Source: JALHOP01 sp964484195 (lineage in GTDB: Bacteria > Myxococcota > XYA12-FULL-58-9 > JALHOP01). Taken from it: a DNA stretch of 64,000 nt. Below are positions 1 to 8,512 of this stretch, in pieces. Location: positions 10,138 through 74,137 of the forward strand of contig CAZAER010000021.1 in assembly GCA_964484195.1 (NCBI GenBank), written 5' to 3'. Below the pieces are notes generated by a model that saw nothing but the letters and a program-made list of their open reading frames with translations, ran no database searches and was not told where the DNA came from. The number at the start of each line of letters is the position of its first letter. Position 1 is the first letter of the stretch. A program made the position numbers and the translations under genes.

Positions 1-2485
1 GCACCAGGAACTCGACGCGGCGATTTTTCGCTCGGCCGTCATTGGTGCTGTTCGAAGCCACTGGCCGAGTCGCGCCATAGCCCGAATACGACAAGCGCTC
101 GGCTTCGACGCCGCGCTCGAGCAGGTAGTTCATCACCGCGAGTGCCCGCATCTGCGATAGGCGCAGGTTGCGGTCAGAGTCGCCGCGGCCGTCCGTGTGT
201 CCTTCGATACGCACCACGACGGTCGATTGCTGCCGCAGCGAGCGGGCAATACTGTCGAGGAGCGCGTAGGATTCGCGGAGGATGACATCGGAGCGTGAGA
301 CGAAGCGGATGTCGTTGAAGACCACGGTGGATTGTTTCTCGAACACCACTTCGGGCTTGTCGTCGGGGCATCCGTCATCGTCGCGAAAGTCGTTGGCTGT
401 TTCGGGCTCGCTCGGACATGCGTCTTTGTCGTCGGTTAGGCCGTCGTTGTCAGTGTCCGCTACCGCAACCACGATAGGTGCCGCAGGCGCGGGCGCGGGC
501 TCGACGAGAGCTTCGCGTGTCTCAGCCGGCGGGGCCTCGCGTTCGGTCTTCACGGGCTCCGGCGGCGCGACGTACACCGGCGGCGCCTCGTGTTTGTCGG
601 CGCGCACGAACGCGTAGGCGACGCCGGCGCCCACGTGGAATGCCGCCGAGCCCGCGGCATCGGTGAGCCCGGCGCCACCAGCGACGAACGCGTCGAGCAC
701 ACCGACCGGAACACGCACCCCGACAGCCGCCTCGAGCGCGCGCTCGTTGCGCTCTGGGCCGAGGCCGACGGTGCCGCCGACGCGCCCCATCAAGGCGAGC
801 CGCTCGGCGAGTGGTAGCTCCGCGCCCAAGTAGTACGCGAGCTGATCGGGCGCCTTTTCGCCGTCGACGCGCTCACCGGTGCGGATGCGGTACGCGCCGA
901 GTGCCGCAAGACGGACGATGCGCGTCGGCAGCTCTACGATGGCGCCGAGGCTCCCGCCTGGATCGCCGGTGCCGAGATATGCGGTGCCGTCACCAGTGGG
1001 GATGCTCAATGAGGCGAACGCCGCGACGCCCACGGGGGCTTGACGAGGCTTGAGTATGGTATAGCGGACACCTGCCTGGACATCGCCGAGGCCGGCGTTG
1101 GTCTCGCCGTTGCCGCTTGCCATGGGTCCCGCTTCGCGATGGACCACCGCCGGTAGCTCGACCGCGAGCTCGAAGCCTTTTACGAGTCCCAGGCGGCCTT
1201 GAAGGATGATCATACCTTGGCCGTCCACCAATGCGCCGACGTCGCGTCCGTCCGCGTCTTGCATGACCAATGGCTTGTGCGCGTAATCGTAACCAGCGGT
1301 AACGTCGACTCCGAGAAATGGCAACGCGTCGCTTTGTGGGACGATGCTCGCACCACGCGAGAACAAGAGGGTCTGGCGCGAGCCGAGGTCGACGCCCTGG
1401 GCCGAGGCCGTGCCGGCTACGCTCAAGACCGCGACGACGAGCAGAGCCGCGAATCGACGGCGAAGCCAAATGAGCGCCCCGATGGCGACGAACAACCACA
1501 GGTCGATCGCCGTGCTCGCGCAGTTCGCGGGGCCGCCGCCGGCGAGAAATCCCGCGAGCGCACCGTCGGTGTCGAGGTCTTCGTCGGTGTCGGGGACCGG
1601 TGTGTCGCACGCGTCACCGACGCCGTCAGCGTCGCTATCCACTTGGTCGGGATTGGCGACGAGCGGGCAGTTGTCGGCGCCATCCGCGGCGCTGTCCCCG
1701 TCGACGTCGGCGACGGTGTCGACCTCGGTGTCATCGGCATCGCACGCTGCTCCGATGCCGTCGTTGTCCGCGTCGGCTTGATCGGGGTTCGCGACGTTGG
1801 CGCAGTTGTCGGCGCAGGCGCTCACGACACCACCGCGGCAGTTGTCGTCGAGGCTCGTCAGGTCACCGTTGGCGAAGCCGTCTCCGTCGTAGTCGCCTGC
1901 CGGCCCGTCGTTGTCGACGAAGTCGATGAACCCGGGGATGCCGTCGCCATCGACGTCGTCGGTGCCCTCGACGTCGTCTGGCGTACCATCGTTGTCCGAG
2001 TCGCTGTCGATGAAGTCCGGTGTACCGTCGTGGTCGCTGTCGCGCGGTGGCGTCGTCGGATCATCGTCGCCGGCTTCGACGCTGTCGGGTGTGCCGTCGT
2101 CGTCCGAGTCGCTGTCGCGATAGTTCGCCTGATCATCGCCATCGCTGTTGGCCGGCACGCTGCAGGTGTTCTCGCATCCGGATTCGTCGAAATCGCTGAT
2201 GCCGTCGTTGTCACTGTCTGTGTCCAAAGCGTCGACGGTGCCGTCACCGTCGACATCCGGCGCGAAGAGAAGCAAATAGTAGACTTCATCGCCGTCGCTA
2301 ATGTTGTCGCCGTCGGTGTCACACGTCGCGGCTGACGTTCCGACCAACAGCTCATCGACGTCGAGCACACCGTCACAATCATTGTCGAGCAGGCAACCTT
2401 GCTGGCAGACGAGCGCCGCACGGGCGCCCACCGGCAAGATCCAGCTCAGAACGAACGTCACCAGTGCCATGACTCGAAACGACAT
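1..2485 (-). CDS. OmpA-family protein with thrombospondin type-3 repeats (C-terminus beyond window)
   Basis: An uncut reading frame starts at ATG 2485 behind a strong AAGGAGAG site and runs off the left edge. In order I read an N-terminal signal peptide; about 230 residues of Asp-rich DxDxDGxxD calcium-binding repeats (thrombospondin type-3); a MYXO-CTERM-like segment (Cys, hydrophobic helix, RRR) near residues 305-335; a second signal-peptide-like stretch ending in TASAQG; a beta-barrel-like region; a Pro/Ala linker; another DxDNDG element; and an OmpA C-terminal domain with the peptidoglycan-binding signature (GHTDGRG, NLRLSQMRA, GYGATRP). OmpA domains tether the outer membrane to the wall. 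The kinase gene ends 34 nt upstream on the same strand, so the two are probably one operon. The internal signal sequence is odd and is treated as a finding; I checked the frame across it and saw no stop. Confidence 0.88.
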   Translation of the reverse strand, partial: MSFRVMALVTFVLSWILPVGARAALVCQQGCLLDNDCDGVLDVDELLVGTSAATCDTDGDNISDGDEVYYLLLFAPDVDGDGTVDALDTDSDNDGISDFDESGCENTCSVPANSDGDDQANYRDSDSDDDGTPDSVEAGDDDPTTPPRDSDHDGTPDFIDSDSDNDGTPDDVEGTDDVDGDGIPGFIDFVDNDGPAGDYDGDGFANGDLTSLDDNCRGGVVSACADNCANVANPDQADADNDGIGAACDADDTEVDTVADVDGDSAADGADNCPLVANPDQVDSDADGVGDACDTPVPDTDEDLDTDGALAGFLAGGGPANCASTAIDLWLFVAIGALIWLRRRFAALLVVAVLSVAGTASAQGVDLGSRQTLLFSRGASIVPQSDALPFLGVDVTAGYDYAHKPLVMQDADGRDVGALVDGQGMIILQGRLGLVKGFELAVELPAVVHREAGPMASGNGETNAGLGDVQAGVRYTILKPRQAPVGVAAFASLSIPTGDGTAYLGTGDPGGSLGAIVELPTRIVRLAALGAYRIRTGERVDGEKAPDQLAYYLGAELPLAERLALMGRVGGTVGLGPERNERALEAAVGVRVPVGVLDAFVAGGAGLTDAAGSAAFHVGAGVAYAFVRADKHEAPPVYVAPPEPVKTEREAPPAETREALVEPAPAPAAPIVVAVADTDNDGLTDDKDACPSEPETANDFRDDDGCPDDKPEVVFEKQSTVVFNDIRFVSRSDVILRESYALLDSIARSLRQQSTVVVRIEGHTDGRGDSDRNLRLSQMRALAVMNYLLERGVEAERLSYSGYGATRPVASNSTNDGRAKNRRVEFLV

Positions 2486-2519
2486 GAACTCTCCTTGGTG
2501 ATTGCTATGGGCTGCTCCG

Positions 2520-4514
2520 CTACTCCACCGCTCGCCGCTCGCCGAACGCTCGTCGAATGGTCGCCACTCCTCCCGCGGGCACTGTGACCTTCAGCTCCTT
2601 GTGGAGCTGCCCACCGCGCCCTTTGATGGTGAGTGCGTAGTCTCCGGCGAGGAGTGACAGGCCTTCGATGGGTGACGGGCCGAGTGACCTTGTCCCGAGG
2701 TAGACGTCAGCCACGGGGTCGATGATGACGTTCAAGGTACCGCGCTCGTCAGCGAGCACCTTTCGCGTGTGCTCGTCTTCGCGGACATCGATCCGGATCT
2801 GACGGCTGAAGCCTTCGGCGAGATCTCGCAAGACGACGATGTGCTCACCGACTGGAAGCGGGAGCCGCTCCAACGGCGTCATTCCTAGGTTTTCGCTCCC
2901 GAGGCTGGCCCGCAGTGGCCTTGGCGTCACCAAGCTTACGTAGCCGCGAGTCACCTGTGTGCGATTGCGGACCTGTACCGTCGGCGATGGAGGCACTGGG
3001 GCCGGGGTCGGCGCGGTGATGGCAGGAGTGGGAGGAGGTGGAGGGGGCGCGGGCGCGGGCGGTGGCTCTCGAGGCACGGGCCGGGCTTCGAGGTTCGCGT
3101 GCAGAGCGTGCACGGTGTGCTGCGTGTCGAGCTCGAGCCGGTGTTGCCAGGCCAATCGATCGGGGCTCTCGACCGTGACGAGATGTCTTCCCGGCACCGG
3201 CAACTGCTTCAACAAGAGCGGCGTCTCGCCAACCGGGCGCCCGTCCAGAAACACCGTGCCACTCACGGGCTCACTCGAGACCAGCAGATGCGTCGTCGCA
3301 CCCAGGGAGGTGCGGAGCGCGAGCAGCATGCACGCACACACGAGCGCGACTGGAGCAAGCGTGGCCACGACCCGCGCTCGCGTAACCCGCTGCCGCGGAG
3401 CCTGCACCGGCGTTGGCGTCGGCGGTCGGGGCACGAGTGCTACGGGCGACGGGGCTACCGGTACCACCGGCGCCGCTACGTCCTGCTCGATCATGAGATC
3501 GACCATCTGGACCGCAACCGTCCCGACTGGCGGCACGGGGAGACGTGCCACGGCGGACCCGCGGCGGACCCGCTGCTCTTGCTCGGCGAAGTGATGGTCA
3601 CCGAAGCGCTCGACGAGAATCGCGTGCACGTCAGCCGGCGAGGCAACGGCCCCCCCGGCGATTGCGTGGGTGGTGATCGCCGTGCCGAAGTCGTGCGCGT
3701 TGGCGAAGCGTTCGCGCGAGCTCGGATGGAGCGTGCGCAATATGATGGCCTCGAGCTCGGCATCGACGTCAGGGCGATACGCGCGTAGTTGACCCTCGCC
3801 GACGTTGGTCTCCCAGAGACCACTCGTCAGATCCCGCTGGAACGGACGGCGCCCGGCGAGCATCTCGAAGAGCGTGACGCCCAACGCGTAGACGTCGGCA
3901 CGGCGATCGATCTGCTCACCGGCGAGCTGCTCCGGCGGCATGTATTGGACCTTGCCTTTGACGAAGCCGCCGCGTGTTCGAACCTCGCGGTCTTGTGCCT
4001 TGGCGATCCCGAAATCGAGGACCTTGATGACCCCCGAGCGTGTTACGAAAATGTTCTGCGGGCTGACGTCACGATGCACGATGCCGAGTGGATTGCCGGA
4101 GTTGTCGCGGAGCTCGTGCGCGTAGTGGAGTGCGTCCGCGGCTTGTGCCGCGATGAACAACGCGACGGGGAGAGGCACTTGCCGCCCGATGTCGCGATGA
4201 CTTCGGATCAACGCGGCCACGTCCACGCCGATGAGATGCTCCATGGCGATGAAGAACGACGCCCCGATTTGTCCGAGGTCGTGGATTTGTACGATCGATG
4301 GATGGTTCAGCTTCGCTGCGAGCCGCGCCTCATCGATGAACATCTGTGTGTATTCGGGGCTGCTGGTGAGCTCCGGCAGCAACCGCTTGATGACCACCGG
4401 CTTTTCGAAGCCCATCGGCCCGCGGCGCTTGGCGAGGAGGATCTCCGCCATGCCACCTTTGGCCAATCGGTCGACCACCACGTAGTCGCCAAGCTCCTCG
4501 GGAATGAGATTCAC
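2520..4514 (-). CDS. Membrane-anchored Ser/Thr protein kinase with C-terminal PEGA repeats
   Basis: A 664-residue Hanks-type kinase starting at GTG 4514; the in-line ATG just upstream stops after five codons. Kinase landmarks are visible: glycine loop LAKGGMAE (17-24), Lys43 in VVIK, alpha-C Glu62, catalytic HRD Asp149 with Asn154, DFG Asp167-Gly169, and the PPEQ activation-loop end. After the kinase domain comes a linker, a single transmembrane helix (VATLAPVALVCACMLLAL), a proline-rich stretch, and three PEGA-type repeats of the form '(P)xxGxVFLDGRPVGETPLxL..LPxGxHxV'. PEGA domains usually lie outside the membrane and may bind surface polymers. It probably phosphorylates cytosolic targets in response to envelope signals. 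The OmpA gene follows on the same strand. Confidence 0.95.
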   Translation of the reverse strand: MNLIPEELGDYVVVDRLAKGGMAEILLAKRRGPMGFEKPVVIKRLLPELTSSPEYTQMFIDEARLAAKLNHPSIVQIHDLGQIGASFFIAMEHLIGVDVAALIRSHRDIGRQVPLPVALFIAAQAADALHYAHELRDNSGNPLGIVHRDVSPQNIFVTRSGVIKVLDFGIAKAQDREVRTRGGFVKGKVQYMPPEQLAGEQIDRRADVYALGVTLFEMLAGRRPFQRDLTSGLWETNVGEGQLRAYRPDVDAELEAIILRTLHPSSRERFANAHDFGTAITTHAIAGGAVASPADVHAILVERFGDHHFAEQEQRVRRGSAVARLPVPPVGTVAVQMVDLMIEQDVAAPVVPVAPSPVALVPRPPTPTPVQAPRQRVTRARVVATLAPVALVCACMLLALRTSLGATTHLLVSSEPVSGTVFLDGRPVGETPLLLKQLPVPGRHLVTVESPDRLAWQHRLELDTQHTVHALHANLEARPVPREPPPAPAPPPPPPTPAITAPTPAPVPPSPTVQVRNRTQVTRGYVSLVTPRPLRASLGSENLGMTPLERLPLPVGEHIVVLRDLAEGFSRQIRIDVREDEHTRKVLADERGTLNVIIDPVADVYLGTRSLGPSPIEGLSLLAGDYALTIKGRGGQLHKELKVTVPAGGVATIRRAFGERRAVE

Positions 4515-4692
4515 GCGCCTCGCTCCATGTCCGCCTTTGCGGTGTGGTATCGAAGGACACGATCAATGCTTCCCGAGGCTACGAAGCATCTCGACCCGTA
4601 GATGCCCTAAAAAGTTGGGCGTGAAGTACTCCGAGTTATCGTGAAACCCCTTGACGGCGGACGCATGCGTGCCGGTATGCTATAGCGAAAGC

Positions 4693-5349
4693 ATGGCCAA
4701 GACTCGGGTATTCATAGCTGACGACCACGAGTTAGTGCGTGCTGGTCTACGCGCCATGCTCGGACAAGACGAAGACTTCACCGTCGTCGGCGAAGCCTCT
4801 GACGTGCTGTCCGCAAAGGTGGGCTGCGCGAAGACTCTGCCCGACATGGTCGTGCTCGACCTCTCCATGCCTGACGTCAACGGCGTCGAGGTCGTTGATA
4901 TCGTTCACCGTGCAGCTCCCGCGGCGCGGATCCTCGTGCTTTCCATGCACGAGGATGCGACCACCGTACGCGACGCGCTGCTTGCCGGCGCCAGTGGTTA
5001 TGTCGTGAAACGTGCGAGCCACGACGACATTTTGATGGCGGCGAAGGCCTTGGCGCGCGGTTTCTCGGTCATTCACATCTCGCTACCGGCCAAGGAGCAG
5101 CCGCTTCACGAGTTGATTCGCGGAACTCCCGAGCCGGTGGCGCGTTTCGAGCTGACCGAGCGCGAGATGGCAGTGCTCCAGCTCATCGCCTCGGGCTGCA
5201 CCAACCGTGAGATCGCTGGACGCTTGTTCATCAGCATCAAGAGTGTCGAGGCGCACCGCACCAAATTGTCGATCAAGACTGGCATGCGGCGGCGCAGTGA
5301 GCTCGTGCGCCTCGCGATGAACCTCGGGGTGACCCAGGGGAATCCCTAA
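4693..5349 (+). CDS. NarL/FixJ-family response regulator (REC plus LuxR-type HTH)
   Basis: A 218-residue two-component regulator. The receiver domain has the acidic pocket (ADDHE near residues 8-12), phospho-acceptor Asp56 in VVLDLSMP, and a conserved Lys in SGYVVKRAS. The C-terminal LuxR-type helix-turn-helix (about residues 150-215) reads LTEREMAVLQLIASGCTNREIAGRLF and continues with ISIKSVEAH. I start at ATG 4693, which matches where receiver homology begins; an in-frame upstream start at 4651 only adds unconserved residues. A possible sigma70-like pair, TTGACG and TATGCT with a long 19-nt spacer, ends just before the ATG and would give a very short leader. It is divergent from the kinase gene and heads a run of three receiver genes; no partner histidine kinase is adjacent. 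Confidence 0.93.
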   Translation: MAKTRVFIADDHELVRAGLRAMLGQDEDFTVVGEASDVLSAKVGCAKTLPDMVVLDLSMPDVNGVEVVDIVHRAAPAARILVLSMHEDATTVRDALLAGASGYVVKRASHDDILMAAKALARGFSVIHISLPAKEQPLHELIRGTPEPVARFELTEREMAVLQLIASGCTNREIAGRLFISIKSVEAHRTKLSIKTGMRRRSELVRLAMNLGVTQGNP

Positions 5350-5406
5350 GCGATACTCGGGTAAACACGAGTGGTTGTAGGCGTGCCGGGCGCGCTATCC
5401 TTTTCG

Positions 5407-6132
5407 ATGGCCGGAGCCATGGCGAATCGGCGGACGAGCAACCCCATGCAGAACGATGCGCTACCGCGCATGCGCGTGCTTCTCGTAGACGATGATCCGC
5501 GCATCACGAAGAGCATGTGCTGGCTGCTCCGAAGCATCGCCGACGTCGTCGCTTTCAACGAGGCGCGTGATGCCCTGAAGGCGTTGGTCATCGACAGCCG
5601 TTTCGACGCGGTGATCTGCGACGTCGTCATGCCGGAGATTTCGGGTTCACAGTTCGCCGTCGAAGCCGCGGCAATCGCTCCCGACATCACGCAGCGCTTG
5701 GTCTTCATGACTGGCGGCTCCTGGAGCGCGCCGCTGCGAGATCGCTTGGCGACGCGGCCGATCTTGCGCAAGCCGTTCGACGCGGCGCTGCTGCATCAGC
5801 TCTTGAGTATCATGCGAACTACGGGGCGCATGACGATCGCGCCGCTCGCTGCCGAGACGCTGGAGTCGTCGCGAACCCAATTGCGCGCCGCCGTCGCGGA
5901 GCTCGTCGACAAGGTTCTCGCGGCTCCCCGTGATAGCGAAACGTCGATCGCGCGCCGCTTGCTGCACGACATCGCCAGCGTCGCTTTCCTCACCGGCTTC
6001 GTCGAGGTAGGCGAGGCCGCGAGCCGCGTCATCGACCACTTGCGTGCCCAAGAGGAAGGCATCGATGTCGTGGCCGAGGCGCGGGGGTTCGTCGCGTTCG
6101 TGTCGATGCTTCTGCCCGAGGAGGCCTCGTGA
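5407..6132 (+). CDS. Response regulator with C-terminal HPt-like domain
   Basis: About 241 residues. The N-terminal receiver domain (LLVDDDPRI, phospho-acceptor Asp72 in VICDVVMPEIS, Lys in ILRKPFD) is followed by a helical C-terminal region. That region contains RRLLHDIASVAFLTGF around His187, resembling the histidine phosphotransfer (HPt) pattern of His followed by small residues and a Gly. The protein may therefore both receive and pass on phosphate. HPt assignment is from pattern only and is moderate. Several ATGs are possible (5407, 5419, 5449) and homology begins only after the last, so the start is uncertain. The 3' end overlaps the next gene by 4 nt (GTGA), implying translational coupling. 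Confidence 0.85.
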   Translation: MAGAMANRRTSNPMQNDALPRMRVLLVDDDPRITKSMCWLLRSIADVVAFNEARDALKALVIDSRFDAVICDVVMPEISGSQFAVEAAAIAPDITQRLVFMTGGSWSAPLRDRLATRPILRKPFDAALLHQLLSIMRTTGRMTIAPLAAETLESSRTQLRAAVAELVDKVLAAPRDSETSIARRLLHDIASVAFLTGFVEVGEAASRVIDHLRAQEEGIDVVAEARGFVAFVSMLLPEEAS

Positions 6133-7166
6133 CAGCGAGCGCCGGCGCCGCGGGTGCCGGGCCTGCTGCCGCCGCCGCGGGGTTCGTTCCGTCGCTCATC
6201 CGACGTGCTCTCTGCGTCGATGACGACCCGCGTGTACGTCGTGCTTTGAGTGATTCGCTATCGCGGTACGGCGTCGAGGTCGATACCGCCGAGGATGCCG
6301 CGACCGCGCTCGAGCTCAGCCGAGGCAAGACCTACGATCTGATCACCATCGACTACATCATGCCGCGCATCGACGGCCTGTCTCTCATTCACGAGCTCAA
6401 AGCGCGGGGTATGGACTCGGTCTTCGCCCTAGTTACGGGCAAACAAGACTTCGATCTCGCGGTCGCTGCGTTGAATAGCGGTGTCGTGTCTCTGCTCATG
6501 CTCAAGCCGTGGACCCATGAAGTGCTCGAGCGCTGTCTCGTGGCCGCGGAATCGATCTGCGGTACGCGCGTGAGGCGACGCATCGACTTGTCGCGTGCCC
6601 ACGACGAGGCCGAGTCGGCGCGGCGCGCTCTTGCCGAAGCGACTGGGACGACGCCAAGCAAGCGCTCCGCGCGATCGCTGGTCGCCCTCGGCGCGGCGCT
6701 CATGGCGGTGGTTGCCATATGGGCGAGCCTCGCGGCCTCGCGGTTGCTGCGTGACGCCGACCGCGAGCGAGTGTCGCGTTCGATCCAGCGGACACTCATG
6801 GCAGCCGAGCAGCTCAGGGTGCGTCCCTCCATCCAGCAGGCGCTGACCAGTAGCGATGCGTCGATACTCTTCGTCACCTCACGCAACGCCGCCGCCGAGC
6901 TGGTCGCGACGACCAACCCCGAAACCTACGCGGTCGACACGCAACCGACGACCGCCACCACGGCCCAACTCGAGGCGTTGCGTCGCGCGATGGACATCGA
7001 CGTCAGGACCTTCTCGGAGGGAGGCCTCGATGTCGACATCGGCTTCATCACGCCTGGCTCACACCCACCGGTGATGCTCACGGCGACCGCAATCGCCGCC
7101 GCCGTCGGTGCGTTGTTCGCCGGCGCCGCGTTACTCGCCGACTATCGTCGCATGAAGCGCTCCTAG
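6129..7166 (+). CDS. Receiver-domain protein with C-terminal membrane-bounded sensor-like region
   Basis: A 345-residue protein starting with GTG 6129 that overlaps the preceding stop. After an Ala/Gly-rich leader comes a receiver domain (CVDDDPRV, phospho-acceptor Asp75 in LITIDYIMPRIDG, Lys in LMLKPW). A charged helical linker leads to transmembrane segment 1 (LVALGAALMAVVAIWASLAAS, about 184-204), an extracytoplasmic stretch of roughly 110 residues, and transmembrane segment 2 (MLTATAIAAAVGALFAGAALLA) almost at the C-terminus, ending DYRRMKRS. This is the reverse of a normal sensor kinase: the receiver is N-terminal and the periplasmic loop follows it, with no DNA-binding or enzymatic output. 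Likely partner of the two upstream receiver genes. Its 3' end overlaps the convergent M20 gene by 4 nt. Confidence 0.88.
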   Translation: MTASAGAAGAGPAAAAAGFVPSLIRRALCVDDDPRVRRALSDSLSRYGVEVDTAEDAATALELSRGKTYDLITIDYIMPRIDGLSLIHELKARGMDSVFALVTGKQDFDLAVAALNSGVVSLLMLKPWTHEVLERCLVAAESICGTRVRRRIDLSRAHDEAESARRALAEATGTTPSKRSARSLVALGAALMAVVAIWASLAASRLLRDADRERVSRSIQRTLMAAEQLRVRPSIQQALTSSDASILFVTSRNAAAELVATTNPETYAVDTQPTTATTAQLEALRRAMDIDVRTFSEGGLDVDIGFITPGSHPPVMLTATAIAAAVGALFAGAALLADYRRMKRS

Positions 7167-8491
7167 AGCGGCATCAAGCTGGTCGCCGCGACCACCGTAG
7201 CCTGTACGCCGCGGCGGATGGCGACCTCGGCGACGGGCGCGTAGCGTGCAGTGTGACCTTGGGGCAGCGGCTTGCCTTCCTTGTGGAACGCCTCGACCGC
7301 TTTGGGGTCACTGGCGCCGACGAAGAAGAATGTCGTCGGTACGGAGCGATCCTCGAGGCTGTAACGCGAGAAGTCTTCGCCGCCCATGCGCGCTTCCTTG
7401 ACCGCCACAGCGGACTCGCCCATCTCGCCCCTCCACAAGCTCATGAGCTTCTCGGTGAGCTCGGGATTGTTCCAGAGCGCGGGGATGCTCTCGCTCTCGA
7501 CGACGTTGACGATGGGCATGCGCTCGGCTGGTACACCGTTGGTGGTGGCAATGCCGTTCGCGATGCGCGCGATAGCGGCACGGAGCTGCTTGCGCACCTC
7601 CTCTTTGTACGAACGCACGGTGAGCTGCAGCTTCACTTCGTCGGGGATGACGTTGCTCTTGGTGCCGCCGTGGATCGAGCCGACGGTGACGACCGCAGGC
7701 TCACCAGGGGTCACCTCGCGCGACACGATCGTCTGCAGGGCGACGACGAGCTCGCCCGCCATCACGACCGGATCTTTCACCAGGTTCGGATAGGCGCCGT
7801 GACCGCCGACGCCGCGCATGGTGACCTCGACGGTGTCGACGTTGGCGAGCAAGTAGCCTGGCCTGGTGACGATGAGGCCTGCGGGTGATTCCGAGTCGAC
7901 GTGCAGGCCGATGACGTAGTTGGGCTTGCCGAATTTTTCATAGAGGCCCGCGACGAGCATCGATTTGGCTCCGCTGCCCACCTCCTCGGCGGGCTGAGCG
8001 ATGAGCACGAGCGTGCCGCGCCACTTTTTCTTGAGCTGGACCATGGTCTCGGCGGTGCCGAGCAACGACGTCATGTGCACATCGTGTCCGCAAGCATGCA
8101 TGACGCCGGTCTCGACACCGGAAGCGGTCTTCGTGCGCACCTTGCTGGCGAAGGCAAGACCCGTTTCCTCGGTGACGGGAAGCGCATCCATGTCCGCGCG
8201 CACCATCAGCGTCGGGCCGTTGCCGTTCTTAAGCACCGCGACGACGCCGTACGCAGGCTTCTTGGGATCGTCATAACGTCCGAAGCTCGAGGTGACGGTG
8301 TAACCCAAGGCCTTGAGCTTCGAGGCGAGCTTCGCGCTCGTCTTTTCTTCTTTCTCGGAGAGCTCGGGGGAGGCGTGCAGATCTTTGTACGTCGCGAGCA
8401 GCGCCGGGAGCTTCGGCTCGAGAGCCTTCTCGACTTCGTTGGACGGCACACCAGCGGCGACGACGGCTTGCAACGTGAGAGCGAGGATCAT
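7163..8491 (-). CDS. M20-family amidohydrolase / metallopeptidase, exported (copy 1)
   Basis: A 442-residue zinc hydrolase of the M20/M40 amidohydrolase group (hippurate hydrolase and IAA-amino-acid hydrolase relatives), which cleave N-acyl amino acids or small peptides. It starts with a hydrophobic probable signal peptide (MILALTLQAVVAAG). Metal-ligand motifs are RADMDALPV, HACGHDVHMTSLLG, the catalytic/ligand Glu pair in QPAEEVGSGAK, and the lid-region GGHGAYP and MGGEDFSRY. It lies 21 nt downstream of a close paralogue in the same orientation, so the pair is probably one operon derived from tandem duplication. The substrate cannot be inferred from sequence. Confidence 0.93.
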   Translation of the reverse strand: MILALTLQAVVAAGVPSNEVEKALEPKLPALLATYKDLHASPELSEKEEKTSAKLASKLKALGYTVTSSFGRYDDPKKPAYGVVAVLKNGNGPTLMVRADMDALPVTEETGLAFASKVRTKTASGVETGVMHACGHDVHMTSLLGTAETMVQLKKKWRGTLVLIAQPAEEVGSGAKSMLVAGLYEKFGKPNYVIGLHVDSESPAGLIVTRPGYLLANVDTVEVTMRGVGGHGAYPNLVKDPVVMAGELVVALQTIVSREVTPGEPAVVTVGSIHGGTKSNVIPDEVKLQLTVRSYKEEVRKQLRAAIARIANGIATTNGVPAERMPIVNVVESESIPALWNNPELTEKLMSLWRGEMGESAVAVKEARMGGEDFSRYSLEDRSVPTTFFFVGASDPKAVEAFHKEGKPLPQGHTARYAPVAEVAIRRGVQATVVAATSLMPL

Positions 8492-8512
8492 GCGCCGGTC
8501 GAAACCATAGGC

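Noticed and set aside
1199..2335. Long plus-strand open frame (378 codons) antisense to the OmpA gene
   Set aside because: Repetitive Val/Asp translation is the mirror of the Asp-rich calcium repeats on the minus strand; no ribosome site or recognisable domain.
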